From NCBI GenBank assembly GCA_015259125.1, contig JABZGR010000014.1:1-49138 (forward strand): a stretch of 49,138 nucleotides of DNA, given 5' to 3'. Below the pieces are notes generated by a model. The model did not search any database. It was not told the origin of the DNA and saw only the letters and a program-made list of their open reading frames with translations. Origin of the DNA: Alloprevotella tannerae. Its GTDB lineage: Bacteria > Bacteroidota > Bacteroidia > Bacteroidales > Bacteroidaceae. Each line of letters begins with the position of its first letter. Position 1 is the first letter of the stretch. Positions 25,802 through 34,243 of this stretch are shown piece after piece. Both the position numbers and the translations under genes were made by a program.

Positions 25802-27327
25802 ACTACTTTGGCCTTTATTGTTTCCATTATTTTCTTTCTCTCCTTCTTCGTGCACACGATAAATAAGGATGTGATCAATACCAATGCCGTAGACAAAGTG
25901 CTGATACTGATAAACCTCAATAAATTGTTAGCCGGCATCAATTCCATACAGCAAAAGCAGCCTCCCATCACCAAAGCAAACATAAGGAAACAAGGAATAA
26001 CTGCTTCTTTATAAAACCGACGCCAATTGAAAGTCTTAAGATCATTGCGCAGCAGTCGAACATAATAATTAGACTTAGCCAGCTCCACAATAACCATAAA
26101 AACAAATGGAGCGACAGGTGATGCGCCAAACTTAAACAATATATAGGCAACCAACAATACGAGAAGCATCAGGCAACCTTCAAAAAGAGAGTATCTTTTA
26201 TTCTTGCCCGTAGCCATAATTCCGAAGATTACAGGAGAGAATAAAACGCTAATGACGCAAGCCAACAATTGTAGCTTACAGAACTCTGCGGTATAGGGCG
26301 GTGGCGTCACAAGCCACAACCTCAAAATATAATCGGCACAGAAAAAGAAAGGAGTGGAAAGTAGTAACATCAAGGAAAAAGAAAATTTTCCGGAACTTAT
26401 TATCAACTCCTCAAAACGATTAAAGTCCTTGGATGAAAAGGATTTCGTAATAGCAGGCCTTACAGACATTGAAAAGTTTTTAGCAAAGCCGGAAATTGCG
26501 CCATAAACTGTATTAGCAAAACCGCACGCTGCATTGACGATCACACCAAAGAATACATTCAAAAAGATATTGATACCTTGGTTTTTTAGCGTAAAGCTTA
26601 AGCTTGCAAAGACGTCCCAAGATGAAAAGACCAGAATAGGTTTCATTAAGCTCCACTCTCTTTGAAAAGAAAACTTACACTCTTCGAAATGATGCTTACA
26701 ATAAAAATAGTAAATCGACTGTATTAATAAGGCAAAAAAGAAAATCAAGAAACCATATGTAATCAACTTATCAAAAAACACGAAGTAGACGACAAAGCAA
26801 GCGACAAGCTTTAAGACCGTGTCCAATATACCCACGTAAGCAAAAACATTCATTTTTTCGTGGGCAATAATCGTCGAATTATATGGTACTTGAATAATCT
26901 CAAGCATCAAAGAAAAGATGGAAAACTCATAAACCCAAATTGCAGCGTCCATTCTTGGCTGCGGGATCACTAAATAATTGCAGACAAGCCAAATTCCTAC
27001 TGTTTGAGCAACGACAAAGACAAGTACAGCCAGCAGAATGTGAACATTTAAGGTGGCGGAAAAGGTCTTGCGTAACCTTTCAGGATCTCCATTTCCTAAC
27101 TCATAAGCCAAAAAGCGAGAGGTTGCACCAGCCAAAGAGCTATTGAGAAAACCAAACAACACGACTACACCGGCTACAACTTGATAAACGCCTAAATCTT
27201 CAACGCCCAACACCTGTAGAATAACCCTCGACGTATATAGGGAAACGACAAGATTAAACAGCATGCGAGCGTACAGAAACAGTGTATTCTTAGCTATCGT
27301 TTTATTTGAAGAAATAATTTCAGCCAT
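25798..27327 (-). CDS. Wzx-type oligosaccharide flippase
   Basis: 509 residues with 12 or more membrane helices. The start NKTIAKNTLFLYARMLFNLVVSLYTSRVIL and LGVYQVVAGVVVLFGFLNSSL are typical of the polysaccharide transport proteins in the MATE-like superfamily. It flips undecaprenyl-linked repeat units across the inner membrane. It is the first gene of the polysaccharide cluster, with a leader of about 290 bases from the nearest promoter. Confidence 0.93.
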   Translation of the reverse strand: MAEIISSNKTIAKNTLFLYARMLFNLVVSLYTSRVILQVLGVEDLGVYQVVAGVVVLFGFLNSSLAGATSRFLAYELGNGDPERLRKTFSATLNVHILLAVLVFVVAQTVGIWLVCNYLVIPQPRMDAAIWVYEFSIFSLMLEIIQVPYNSTIIAHEKMNVFAYVGILDTVLKLVACFVVYFVFFDKLITYGFLIFFFALLIQSIYYFYCKHHFEECKFSFQREWSLMKPILVFSSWDVFASLSFTLKNQGINIFLNVFFGVIVNAACGFANTVYGAISGFAKNFSMSVRPAITKSFSSKDFNRFEELIISSGKFSFSLMLLLSTPFFFCADYILRLWLVTPPPYTAEFCKLQLLACVISVLFSPVIFGIMATGKNKRYSLFEGCLMLLVLLVAYILFKFGASPVAPFVFMVIVELAKSNYYVRLLRNDLKTFNWRRFYKEAVIPCFLMFALVMGGCFCCMELMPANNLLRFISISTLSTALVLITSLFIVCTKKERKKIMETIKAKVV

Positions 27328-27619
27328 TCGCTTTTTCTAATCGACCAATTGCACAGAACAAGTTCAGGAATGACAAAAAGAGATATGAGGACAAAGCATC
27401 ACATTACTGCCATACTATCTCCTTATATCTATTATTCTTATTTAATCTACAGAAAGAGAAACGGTACTATCCAGTTTCTTCATCCCTCTCTCTATTTTAT
27501 GTCATTATTAGCAGTGATAAAGGCTTGCCGGGCCTTGGATAAGTTGGGTAAAGACTTCATCCTATACTAGTTATCTTTCAACTTTATATCGCCAAAAGCG
27601 ATGCTGTGATTTCTATGCC
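27328..27619 (-). promoter_or_regulatory. leader of the polysaccharide operon with mini-ORFs
   Basis: From the predicted start near 27619 the transcript has about 290 bases before the flippase ATG. Short frames follow one another: 22 codons at 27492-27560 (starts MKSLPNLSKARQ), 13 codons at 27442-27483 after AGAGAGAGGG, and a 4-codon frame behind AAGGAGAT. They could be translated regulators or chance. Confidence 0.35.
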
Positions 27620-27625
27620 GGATTA

Positions 27626-27658
27626 CAAAGTTACCGATCACAATCTCTCAAATGCAAA
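27626..27658 (-). promoter_or_regulatory. probable promoter of the polysaccharide operon
   Basis: TTTG (27655-27658), a 21-bp spacer and TAACTTTG (27626-27633) on the minus strand. A second -7 match, TATTTTTG (27655-27662), overlaps the first -33 element. Confidence 0.5.
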
Positions 27659-27844
27659 AATAGAGATAATAAATGACAAATACCCTTCTCGGCGTTCTAT
27701 TTTTTTAAAGCCGAGTTAAAAAGCTGACTTCTTAACTCGGCATAGTCTATTCAGATCTCACAAAGATAGAATCTGTATTTCGCTCACCGCTCCTCAGGAA
27801 TAGTAAAACAATATTTCCTGAAATAACTAATCGCTCTTGCTCAA

Positions 27845-28852
27845 TCAGCTTCGAGAAGCGCCGGAGCGCGATTTCACAACAATATAAATACCCAAGCCTA
27901 TGAAGGCCGCAAGGATGATGAGTAGAGGCACAGCATACTCTTGTGGTTCCACCCAAAACTCTTTGAAGAAATCAATACGCCCTAAGATCTCCACAGGAAC
28001 CCAGAAAACGATTACCGTAGCGTAAGCCATACGCAAGTTAGCGCCCCAAGCCGAAAGGCGCAACTGCTTCCAAAACATCAAAATCGAACCAACCAAGCAG
28101 AAAGCACCAACCATAAAGGTCACAGGGTGGTGATCGCCCAAGAAGTTCTTATCATAACAAAACATCAAGAGCAGATACGAAGCCCAAAGCATCATATTGA
28201 CCTCCATAAACGTCACGATACTCGTGTGGCGTGTCATAGGATGCGGTGCGATAGCCTGACGTTTGCTGCGGAAGCACACCTTCTGAATCCACGTAATAAA
28301 GAGACAGCCATTGCGCGTACTGAAAATGTACATCACCATCATCATCATCCAGAAACCAAAAGAGGCTGACAAAATCAGGTATTCAGGGCGAGTAGCCATC
28401 GCATCTTTTACCCACGGCTCACTCATACTATTGACCAGCTGTCCATTGATATGCATCACGGTCGTTGAGATGCCGTCGACATAAGTACTCGTCGTGCTCA
28501 CCACACCATTGACAAGCTCCGGGTGCACGCCATATCGGTGGGCATAATACAGGAAGAGAAATTCCACCCAGCCGGTCCAGAAGAGCAAACCACCCAAGAG
28601 TCCTAAAAGCGTTTGTCGCGTATCGCCACGCACAAAGACGCCGACAATCACAATGATCAATCCGGCAAGTCCCAGCAAGAAACCGGCCACGTGAACAGTG
28701 CTCGGCGCCAAATAATGCTCCATCAGCAGCATCAAGGCGTGGCCCAGCGGCATCGCAAACAAGACGATAAGGAAAGACGCTATCGTACGCCACACATACA
28801 ATTTGCGGCGCGATTTGTCAAGAGTCGAATTTTGAAGTGTAGACATATCCAT
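27845..28852 (-). CDS. multi-pass membrane protein of unknown function
   Basis: 335 residues with about eight membrane helices. The first lies at residues 23-45. A pair is near 55-95. A periplasmic stretch follows with VNGVVSTTSTYVDGISTTV, and a cluster of methionines (FGFWMMMMVMYIF) begins near residue 168. The C-terminus is short and basic. I do not recognise the family, and no catalytic motif is visible. It stands alone between the polysaccharide leader and the foldase gene; its promoter is probably the TACATTTG at 28952-28959. Confidence 0.8.
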   Translation of the reverse strand: MDMSTLQNSTLDKSRRKLYVWRTIASFLIVLFAMPLGHALMLLMEHYLAPSTVHVAGFLLGLAGLIIVIVGVFVRGDTRQTLLGLLGGLLFWTGWVEFLFLYYAHRYGVHPELVNGVVSTTSTYVDGISTTVMHINGQLVNSMSEPWVKDAMATRPEYLILSASFGFWMMMMVMYIFSTRNGCLFITWIQKVCFRSKRQAIAPHPMTRHTSIVTFMEVNMMLWASYLLLMFCYDKNFLGDHHPVTFMVGAFCLVGSILMFWKQLRLSAWGANLRMAYATVIVFWVPVEILGRIDFFKEFWVEPQEYAVPLLIILAAFIGLGIYIVVKSRSGASRS

Positions 28853-28951
28853 TTAAATATTCAAGCGTAAATAAAATCAGAAAAGGTGCGTCCATTGCCC
28901 ACGCACACATCTCTATTATATAAATAATATGGGCCTAAAGCCCATCTTCGG

Positions 28952-28959
28952 CAAATGTA
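28952..28959 (-). promoter_or_regulatory. -7 element for the membrane protein gene
   Basis: TACATTTG on the minus strand matches TAnnTTTG; the -33 element is weak. The predicted leader is about 90 bases and begins with a GC-rich hairpin (28929-28945). Confidence 0.45.
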
Positions 28960-29138
28960 CAACAAAAAGCATACAACAGCGAATTTCTTGACGACACTTT
29001 TGAGTGCCCTCTCATTATTTACGAAGGCGTCGATACCTACTGCTAACAAAGCGATCGCAAAAGCCAAAAAGGCGCGACCATCACTAACTACAATATATCT
29101 GTCATCGCATCATCTAAAGCCTCGCCTGCACGCACACA

Positions 29139-29178
29139 GAAAAGCCGCCGACAATAACATAAAGCATTGTCAGCGGCT
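29139..29178 (-). terminator. terminator of the PpiD/SurA-like gene
   Basis: On the minus strand AGCCGCTGACAAT pairs with ATTGTCGGCGGCT (arms 29143-29155 and 29166-29178, one mismatch), followed by TTTCTG. Confidence 0.75.
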
Positions 29179-29203
29179 AATTATTGCGTTGTTATCTTCC
29201 GTC

Positions 29204-31423
29204 TTAGAATCTGTAGCGATTATCTTTCACATCGCCGTTGCGCAATACGAGCGCGTTGATCAGCAACTCATTTGCACCGTAGTAGCTCTGCTGATAAATA
29301 GCTTGGAAGTAGTTGCCAGACTCGCGTTGCATTTCTGCTTTGGCGTCAAACTTCTCTGTGCCTTGCACCTTACGCTGCACTTGCACGAAATAGATCGCTG
29401 CCGCACCTTGAACAGCGCCCGAGAATTGTCCTTGAGCTGTACGTGCGATTGCGCCGGCCAATTTTGGTTCAGGCACAGCCAACGAACTCAACTGCGTTTG
29501 GCTGAAGAAGTTTTGGCCTTGCAACATTTGCAAGATCACACCCTTCTGCGTCTTCGCTTGGGCCATATCCTTCACACCTTTCAAGCGCGCCATAAGCAGT
29601 TCGCCCTTCTTCTGCTGCTTCACGAGTCCCGTTAAGAGCTCGCGCACATTCTTGTTATCCCAAGGCAGATAGCCCTTGTCGTTAACCGCCGTCACGCCCA
29701 ACACGAGCAAGTGGTCATTGCTGCGGCCGCACTCGAACAATTGTGAAACCTCGCCCGCCTTAGCCTCGTCGAAGAGCCAGCGCACAGCATCTTTCGCACG
29801 ACTGCCACCGATTTGCTCTTGGATCGACTGGTTGCTTTGTGCATAGTTGGGCACATCACGCACGATATAGCCTTCGCGCGGCGCGTTTTTCGTAATCGCT
29901 TCAATCGTGCGGTTTGCAGAGAGGAAGCGGTTCATCTTATTGAGGGCCGCGTTATAAGTATCCTTAGAGAATTGTAGCGGGCATTTCACCACAGCCACAT
30001 TATATTTCGTTTCGATATGCTTGCGCTCCAAGATCTGTACGACGATGCTACCTTGCGCATTGCTGATCACGCTATAGCCCGGCTGCAACGTGTTGATCTG
30101 ATTGATCATCTTCGCTTGGTCATCAGGCACGTTAGGTGCTTCATATTGCGCTGAGAACATCCAGATAGAGTCCGTCGGTTGGTTGTAGCGCTTCGCCAAG
30201 TCGTCAAATTTCGCACCACCCTGCAAAGCCTTCAAGATGCTGTCTGCACGCGTTTGACTTTCCTTCGGCGTCTTGCCCACAGCCGCTATCATACGGTAGC
30301 GTACAGAGTCAGCTGCTTGCAATTTATTAATGAGTTTGAGCGTATTGATCGTATTATCCTGCGCGTTGTAATAAACCGGCTTCACGCTGCCTACGCCCAT
30401 AGAATCCAAGGCCGCAGCAATGTCAGGCGTCGAACTGAAAGCGTTCTTGCTCATAGCCAACGTCGTGTAGGGGAAGATGGTCTTGCTCGCATTGACAACC
30501 GCTGCGGGATCGCCGCCGGCCTCCAATTTTTGACGCACCTCGTTCACCTCTTTCGTCAGGTCTGCCTTATCTTTCTCGCTGGCCTCAACAGTGACGTCAA
30601 GCACCTTAAGATCAACGCTCTTCGTCGGGTTGACGAATTGCTCCTTATATTGCTCGTAAGCCGCCTTCAAATCCTCATCCGTCACCTTCACGTCTTTATC
30701 GCTCACCATCGTATAAGGTACGGCAGCCACTTCGACATCGGCCAACGTATTACGAGCATCGAAATCCATCTTCGCAGAAATCGGGTTGGAGATAAAGGTT
30801 TGGCCCAACATGGTGTAGAATTTCATCTTCAGCAACTCGTTGCGCAATTGTCCTTCCGTGTACTCCCAAATCTGGCGAAGCATTTGGTATTGCTCTATAT
30901 AAGCCTGCTGGCCGCTTTGGGCCAACTGCGCCATATTTTTGTCGTAATTTTTCAAGAAATCTTGCAATGCATTCACGTCGAAGCGTCCTGTCTGCTGATT
31001 AGCAAAGCCCATTTGCGCCATCATCTGCAAGCTCTGAGCCTGCCCCGTGCGCAAAGCGTCTTGCACATCCTCGTCAGTCACTTGGATGCCGGCTTTATCC
31101 GTCTCGTGCTTGATGGCACTCGTGTTGACAAAGTCGGACCACACTTGTTCGCGAATCTGATCCTGTTCCTGATCAGTCAACGCATCACTCTGTCCGGCGC
31201 GTTGCTTCTGCATTTTCGCAATGTTAGAAAGCTGCTCAACGCGATTTTGGAAATCTTGAATCGTCAGTGTCTCGCCAAAGGCTTCGCCAACTTTCTGTTT
31301 GTCAGCGTTGGTGAGACCGGTAATCGACTGAAAGCCACTCTCGGCAATAAAAGCAAACAGGCCAAGACCGATGATGATCATCAGGATCTTGCCTTTGCTT
31401 CTGATTTTCTGTAGTGCTGCCAT
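29204..31423 (-). CDS. ppiD: membrane-anchored periplasmic foldase, PpiD/SurA-like peptidyl-prolyl isomerase
   Basis: 739 residues. One N-terminal membrane helix (ILMIIIGLGLFAFIAES, residues 13-29) is followed by a SurA_N-like chaperone domain (QDFQNRVEQLSN... to about residue 260). The parvulin-like domain lies near 370-470 (RADSILKALQGGAKFDDLAKRYNQ, ILERK). This is the PpiD layout: the protein helps outer-membrane and secreted proteins fold as they leave the Sec channel. In Bacteroidetes it is usually annotated as a SurA N-terminal domain protein. It has its own promoter and terminator. Confidence 0.92.
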   Translation of the reverse strand: MAALQKIRSKGKILMIIIGLGLFAFIAESGFQSITGLTNADKQKVGEAFGETLTIQDFQNRVEQLSNIAKMQKQRAGQSDALTDQEQDQIREQVWSDFVNTSAIKHETDKAGIQVTDEDVQDALRTGQAQSLQMMAQMGFANQQTGRFDVNALQDFLKNYDKNMAQLAQSGQQAYIEQYQMLRQIWEYTEGQLRNELLKMKFYTMLGQTFISNPISAKMDFDARNTLADVEVAAVPYTMVSDKDVKVTDEDLKAAYEQYKEQFVNPTKSVDLKVLDVTVEASEKDKADLTKEVNEVRQKLEAGGDPAAVVNASKTIFPYTTLAMSKNAFSSTPDIAAALDSMGVGSVKPVYYNAQDNTINTLKLINKLQAADSVRYRMIAAVGKTPKESQTRADSILKALQGGAKFDDLAKRYNQPTDSIWMFSAQYEAPNVPDDQAKMINQINTLQPGYSVISNAQGSIVVQILERKHIETKYNVAVVKCPLQFSKDTYNAALNKMNRFLSANRTIEAITKNAPREGYIVRDVPNYAQSNQSIQEQIGGSRAKDAVRWLFDEAKAGEVSQLFECGRSNDHLLVLGVTAVNDKGYLPWDNKNVRELLTGLVKQQKKGELLMARLKGVKDMAQAKTQKGVILQMLQGQNFFSQTQLSSLAVPEPKLAGAIARTAQGQFSGAVQGAAAIYFVQVQRKVQGTEKFDAKAEMQRESGNYFQAIYQQSYYGANELLINALVLRNGDVKDNRYRF

Positions 31424-31476
31424 TTATATCTATTATTTTATTGTTTCTTCCGTATTTTAATGGCTATAAAGCCGGA

Positions 31477-31484
31477 CAAAGGTA
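31477..31484 (-). promoter_or_regulatory. -7 element for the PpiD/SurA-like gene
   Basis: TACCTTTG on the minus strand. No good -33 element. The leader to the ATG at 31423 is about 47 bases. Confidence 0.55.
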
Positions 31485-31765
31485 GCAAGTTTTATTGAGT
31501 TGCCTGCGCTCGGGCTGAAAAAAAATACAATTTTTCAACTATCTGCACCCATTCGGTTGAATTTCAAGCCAACAAAATGGGCCGACAAACTAAAAAAGCA
31601 GCCTTTCTCGGACGAAAAAACAACAAAAAGAACGCCGAACAGCCCCCCCATCCGCCGCATCCCGCTCCGGCATGCGGAAGGCAAACTTAGCTTCCGCCTC
31701 CACCCCAGCATCGACCCTCAACGGTCCGCTATTTACGCGTCAAAGTCCGATCCGCCGGTGTACGC

Positions 31766-31853
31766 TCACGAGCGTACACCTTTTTTCTCACGAGCGCAAG
31801 CCTTTTTTATCGTGAGGTGAAACCTTTTTTGTCGTGATCAAAAACCTCTCCAA
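31766..31853. repeat. tandem array, 22-bp period, four units (family 2)
   Basis: Units begin at 31766, 31788, 31810 and 31832, exactly 22 bp apart. The first two start TCACGAGCG and the last two TCGTGA, with CCTTTTTT near the end of units 1-3. Same order and inversion as the array at 5559-5645. Confidence 0.85.
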
Positions 31854-31870
31854 AGCGCTTTGCGCGATGA

Positions 31871-31969
31871 ATACCTTGGATTTTTTCAAAAACAAGCCAA
31901 TTAAAACCTTGGATTTTTTCAAATTTAGACCGTTTAATACCTTGGATTTTTTCATTTTTACTACCTTTG
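31871..31969 (+). repeat. three direct repeats of 33 bp in front of the ATPase gene
   Basis: Units begin at 31871, 31904 and 31937 and share ACCTTGGATTTTTTCA. The last unit runs into the -7 box TACCTTTG (31962-31969). Confidence 0.85.
31962..31969 (+). promoter_or_regulatory. -7 element of the ATPase gene
   Basis: TACCTTTG on the plus strand, with TTG at 31942-31944 (17-bp spacing, short). The predicted start near 31976 leaves a leader of about 20 bases and shows that the real start codon is 31996. Confidence 0.6.
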
Positions 31970-31995
31970 TCGCAGATTATAAGCTTAATAGTGAC

Positions 31996-33387
31996 ATGTA
32001 TTTTCCCAGATCCATAGATACGTATCTCTCAGCTTGGGCCGCCGCATCAAGCCATAAGCCGCTACTCTTAAGAGGAGCGCGACAGGTGGGCAAGTCTACG
32101 GCCGTGCGCCATTTGGCAGCGCAATTCGATAGTTTTGTCGAGATCAATCTTGAAAAGCAGTCGTCGCTCATACAATTGTTCAAAGGCGATCTTGACGCTG
32201 TCAAAATCGTTGCGCAGTTGGCCGCCGTGATGGGTCAACCCATCACGCCTGGTAAGACATTGCTCTTCATTGATGAGATTCAGGCCTCTCGGGAAGCCAT
32301 CATGGCCTTACGCTTCTTCAAGGAAGACTTGCCGGCTCTACACGTGATAGCAGCCGGTTCTCTGCTGGAATTTGCATTAGAAGATTTGCCCACTTTTGGG
32401 GTAGGAAGGATTCATTCGATGTTCATGTATCCGATGACCTTCGACGAATTTCTGACGGCCAACGGAGAAGACTTATTATTGCAGGCACGCAATCAGGCCA
32501 CAGCAGCCTCACCGTTGCCGCTGCCCCTCTATCAACGATTGGTAGAACTGCTGCGCGAATATATGCTGATCGGCGGTATGCCGGAAGCAGTCAGCAGATG
32601 GGTGGAAACGCACAATTACTTAGCCTGCCAAGAAGTGCAGGACGACATTGTCGTAGCTTATGAAGATGATTTTCCAAAATATAAAAAGAAAATCGACCCA
32701 CTGCTGTTAAGACTGACACTGAGAAGCGCTGCGGTGCAAGCTACGAAGAAGTTTGTCTACGCCAATGTGGGAGGAGGATATAAAACACACGAAATTAAAC
32801 GGGCATTAGAACTACTTACGTTGGCCGGTATTCTGATTCCGGTGACGCACACCGATGCTAACGGATTACCGCTCGGGGCAGAGACGGACAACGCTTATAG
32901 AAAGATGCTGCTACTCGATACGGGTTTGATGCTGCGATTGCTCAATATGACGACGGGCGACATCTCAGATTTGACGACTCACATCCTAACCGCCGAAACT
33001 TCAGAACTGGTCAACAAAGGGCCGATGGCGGAGATGATGGCGGGATTGGAAATGCTTCATTATAGGCAACCCAACATTCGCCACGCCCTTTATTATTGGC
33101 AAAGAATGGCAAAGAATGCGGAAGCAGAGATAGATTATATCTCTCAGTATAAGCAGGTGGTACTTCCTGTGGAGATTAAATCGGGCACGCGAGGAGGCAT
33201 GAAAAGTCTTTGGTCGTTTCTACGCGAAAAGCAATTGGACAATGCCGTCAGATGTTCGTTAGAAAACTTCGGCACTTTCGATTATGCTGATACGCTCGAC
33301 AATGGTCGCCTGCGCCACGTCGCACTCTGTCCGCTTTTTGCTTTGTCTCAATTGGAGCGTTTAGCTAAGGAGTTGCCTTGGGATTGA
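31996..33387 (+). CDS. AAA-type ATP-binding protein with DUF4143 C-terminal part
   Basis: 463 residues. N-terminal PRSIDTYLSAW, then Walker A in GARQVGKST (residues 27-35), Walker B LLFIDEIQ (89-96) and AGSLLEFAL. The C-terminal part has AEIDYISQYKQVVLPVEIKSGTRG, the Asp and Glu-x-Lys spacing of PD-(D/E)XK nuclease-like folds found in this family. Such proteins are very common and multi-copy in Bacteroidetes; their role is not settled. The ATG at 31996 follows the -7 box and gives the usual N-terminus; the frame continues upstream through the 33-bp repeats. Confidence 0.9.
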   Translation: MYFPRSIDTYLSAWAAASSHKPLLLRGARQVGKSTAVRHLAAQFDSFVEINLEKQSSLIQLFKGDLDAVKIVAQLAAVMGQPITPGKTLLFIDEIQASREAIMALRFFKEDLPALHVIAAGSLLEFALEDLPTFGVGRIHSMFMYPMTFDEFLTANGEDLLLQARNQATAASPLPLPLYQRLVELLREYMLIGGMPEAVSRWVETHNYLACQEVQDDIVVAYEDDFPKYKKKIDPLLLRLTLRSAAVQATKKFVYANVGGGYKTHEIKRALELLTLAGILIPVTHTDANGLPLGAETDNAYRKMLLLDTGLMLRLLNMTTGDISDLTTHILTAETSELVNKGPMAEMMAGLEMLHYRQPNIRHALYYWQRMAKNAEAEIDYISQYKQVVLPVEIKSGTRGGMKSLWSFLREKQLDNAVRCSLENFGTFDYADTLDNGRLRHVALCPLFALSQLERLAKELPWD

Positions 33388-33440
33388 CGTCTCTCGATTT
33401 ACAAGTCGCTTTCGTGCTCGCTCAAATCGAACGAAAGCGT

Positions 33441-33480
33441 AAAATAAAAAACGCCGGCCAAAAGGTCTGCGTTTATTTCT
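33441..33480. terminator. bidirectional terminator between the ATPase gene and lptC
   Basis: Stem AAACGC-C-GGCC with loop AAAA and arm GGTC-T-GCGTTT (33449-33474). The plus side is followed by ATTTCTTTT; the minus side runs into TTTTTTATTTT. It overlaps the lptC stop codon. Confidence 0.75.
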
Positions 33481-34243
33481 TTTGCGGAATGGGGCGTTCG
33501 CGCATCGGCGGAGCGGAATCGGATTGCGTAGGTGCGGAGCCGGAAGTGGCCGGCTGACTATCGTTGAACATCGGCATATAGCCACTACTGCGATGCAACT
33601 CATACTGCGTCAGTTGCTCGTTGGCGGTGAAGCGATTGCCTTCTATCATGTGCCCCGGCTTTTTAATCTGCATATAGCTATCAGAGTAAAAACGATGCTC
33701 CAGCATATCCCAGAACACTTCGTGCGTACGAAAAGTCGTCTGCGTGGCCCGATTGTCGATAAAAACGTTACCTTTGAAATGCCATAAGCGTTCGTCGAAG
33801 CACCAAGCCGTATCGGCTTGCATGTAAAGGTCCATTTTGAAATTCTCATCAAAACGTTCGAGGAAGATACCGCGCGGAAATTCTTGGCGAGGCGGCTTGG
33901 TCTGATCGTAATAGAGCCACGCCTCGGCAATAATACGATACTTCATCACGCCGGAATCGGAGATCATTTTCGCCACGCCAAAGGTTTCCATCACAGGCAT
34001 TGAGTCGCGCGGCATATCGAGGTGTCCGGTGGGCGGTTTGTCGCCTCCGCAACTCCCCAAGAGAGAGACCACGAACAGCAAGAGTAAGCCGGCAACGCTC
34101 CAATCAGTCCATCGACGCAAGCGGACGGGAGCAGCTGAAGCGGGTGCAAATGCAGACCGCCGCCCGGCGGTCTTTTGAAAACCGGGCAGCAGTCGTAATG
34201 CTTTATTTTGCCTAATGTGGGCCGTCTTTATTGGGCTTTCCAT
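33473..34243 (-). CDS. lptC: LptC, LPS export protein
   Basis: 256 residues. The core has MISDSGVMKYRIIAEAW, EFPRGIFLERFDENFKMDLYMQAD, the WHFKGNVFI turn and TFRTHEVFWDMLEHRFYSDSYMQI. This is the LptC/LptA beta-jellyroll pattern that passes lipopolysaccharide across the periplasm. The anchor is a hydrophobic stretch ending in a possible lipobox (LLGSC, Cys65). The N-terminal extension of about 45 residues before the signal is unusual, so a downstream start is possible. The annotated ATG overlaps the upstream gene by 16 bases. Confidence 0.9.
   Translation of the reverse strand: MESPIKTAHIRQNKALRLLPGFQKTAGRRSAFAPASAAPVRLRRWTDWSVAGLLLLFVVSLLGSCGGDKPPTGHLDMPRDSMPVMETFGVAKMISDSGVMKYRIIAEAWLYYDQTKPPRQEFPRGIFLERFDENFKMDLYMQADTAWCFDERLWHFKGNVFIDNRATQTTFRTHEVFWDMLEHRFYSDSYMQIKKPGHMIEGNRFTANEQLTQYELHRSSGYMPMFNDSQPATSGSAPTQSDSAPPMRERPIPQKK

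Larger units (their letters stand above)
27328..27844. other. long intergenic region ahead of the polysaccharide cluster
   Basis: Holds the cluster leader and promoter (27328-27658) and a perfect 10-bp inverted repeat GCCGAGTTAA/TTAACTCGGC at 27710-27741, downstream of the next minus gene. That hairpin has no T tract on the minus strand, so it may be an end-processing or weak terminator structure. Confidence 0.5.
28853..29203. other. intergenic region upstream of the membrane protein
   Basis: Contains the minus -7 box at 28952-28959, a short hairpin ATGGGC/GCCCAT (28929-28945) at the predicted transcript start, and the foldase terminator (29139-29178). No gene is seen. Confidence 0.5.
31424..31995. 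other. divergent region between the foldase and the ATPase, with two repeat types
   Basis: From left: the foldase promoter (31477-31484), a 22-bp array (31766-31853), a 33-bp triple repeat (31871-31969) and the ATPase promoter box. The open frame that runs in from 31834 is only the repeat read through. Confidence 0.6.

Noticed and set aside
27710..27741. Perfect inverted repeat as a rho-independent terminator
   Set aside because: No T tract follows on the minus strand; kept only as an inverted repeat.
30179..31414. Plus-strand open frame of 411 codons
   Set aside because: Antisense to the PpiD/SurA-like gene, which has a signal anchor, known domains, promoter and terminator.
5559..31853. 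Repeat arrays as CRISPR
   Set aside because: Units are contiguous, 21-22 bp, without unique spacers, and no cas gene is in the window.
31834..31995. N-terminal extension of the ATPase through the 33-bp repeats
   Set aside because: The promoter box lies inside it and the family N-terminus begins at 31996.
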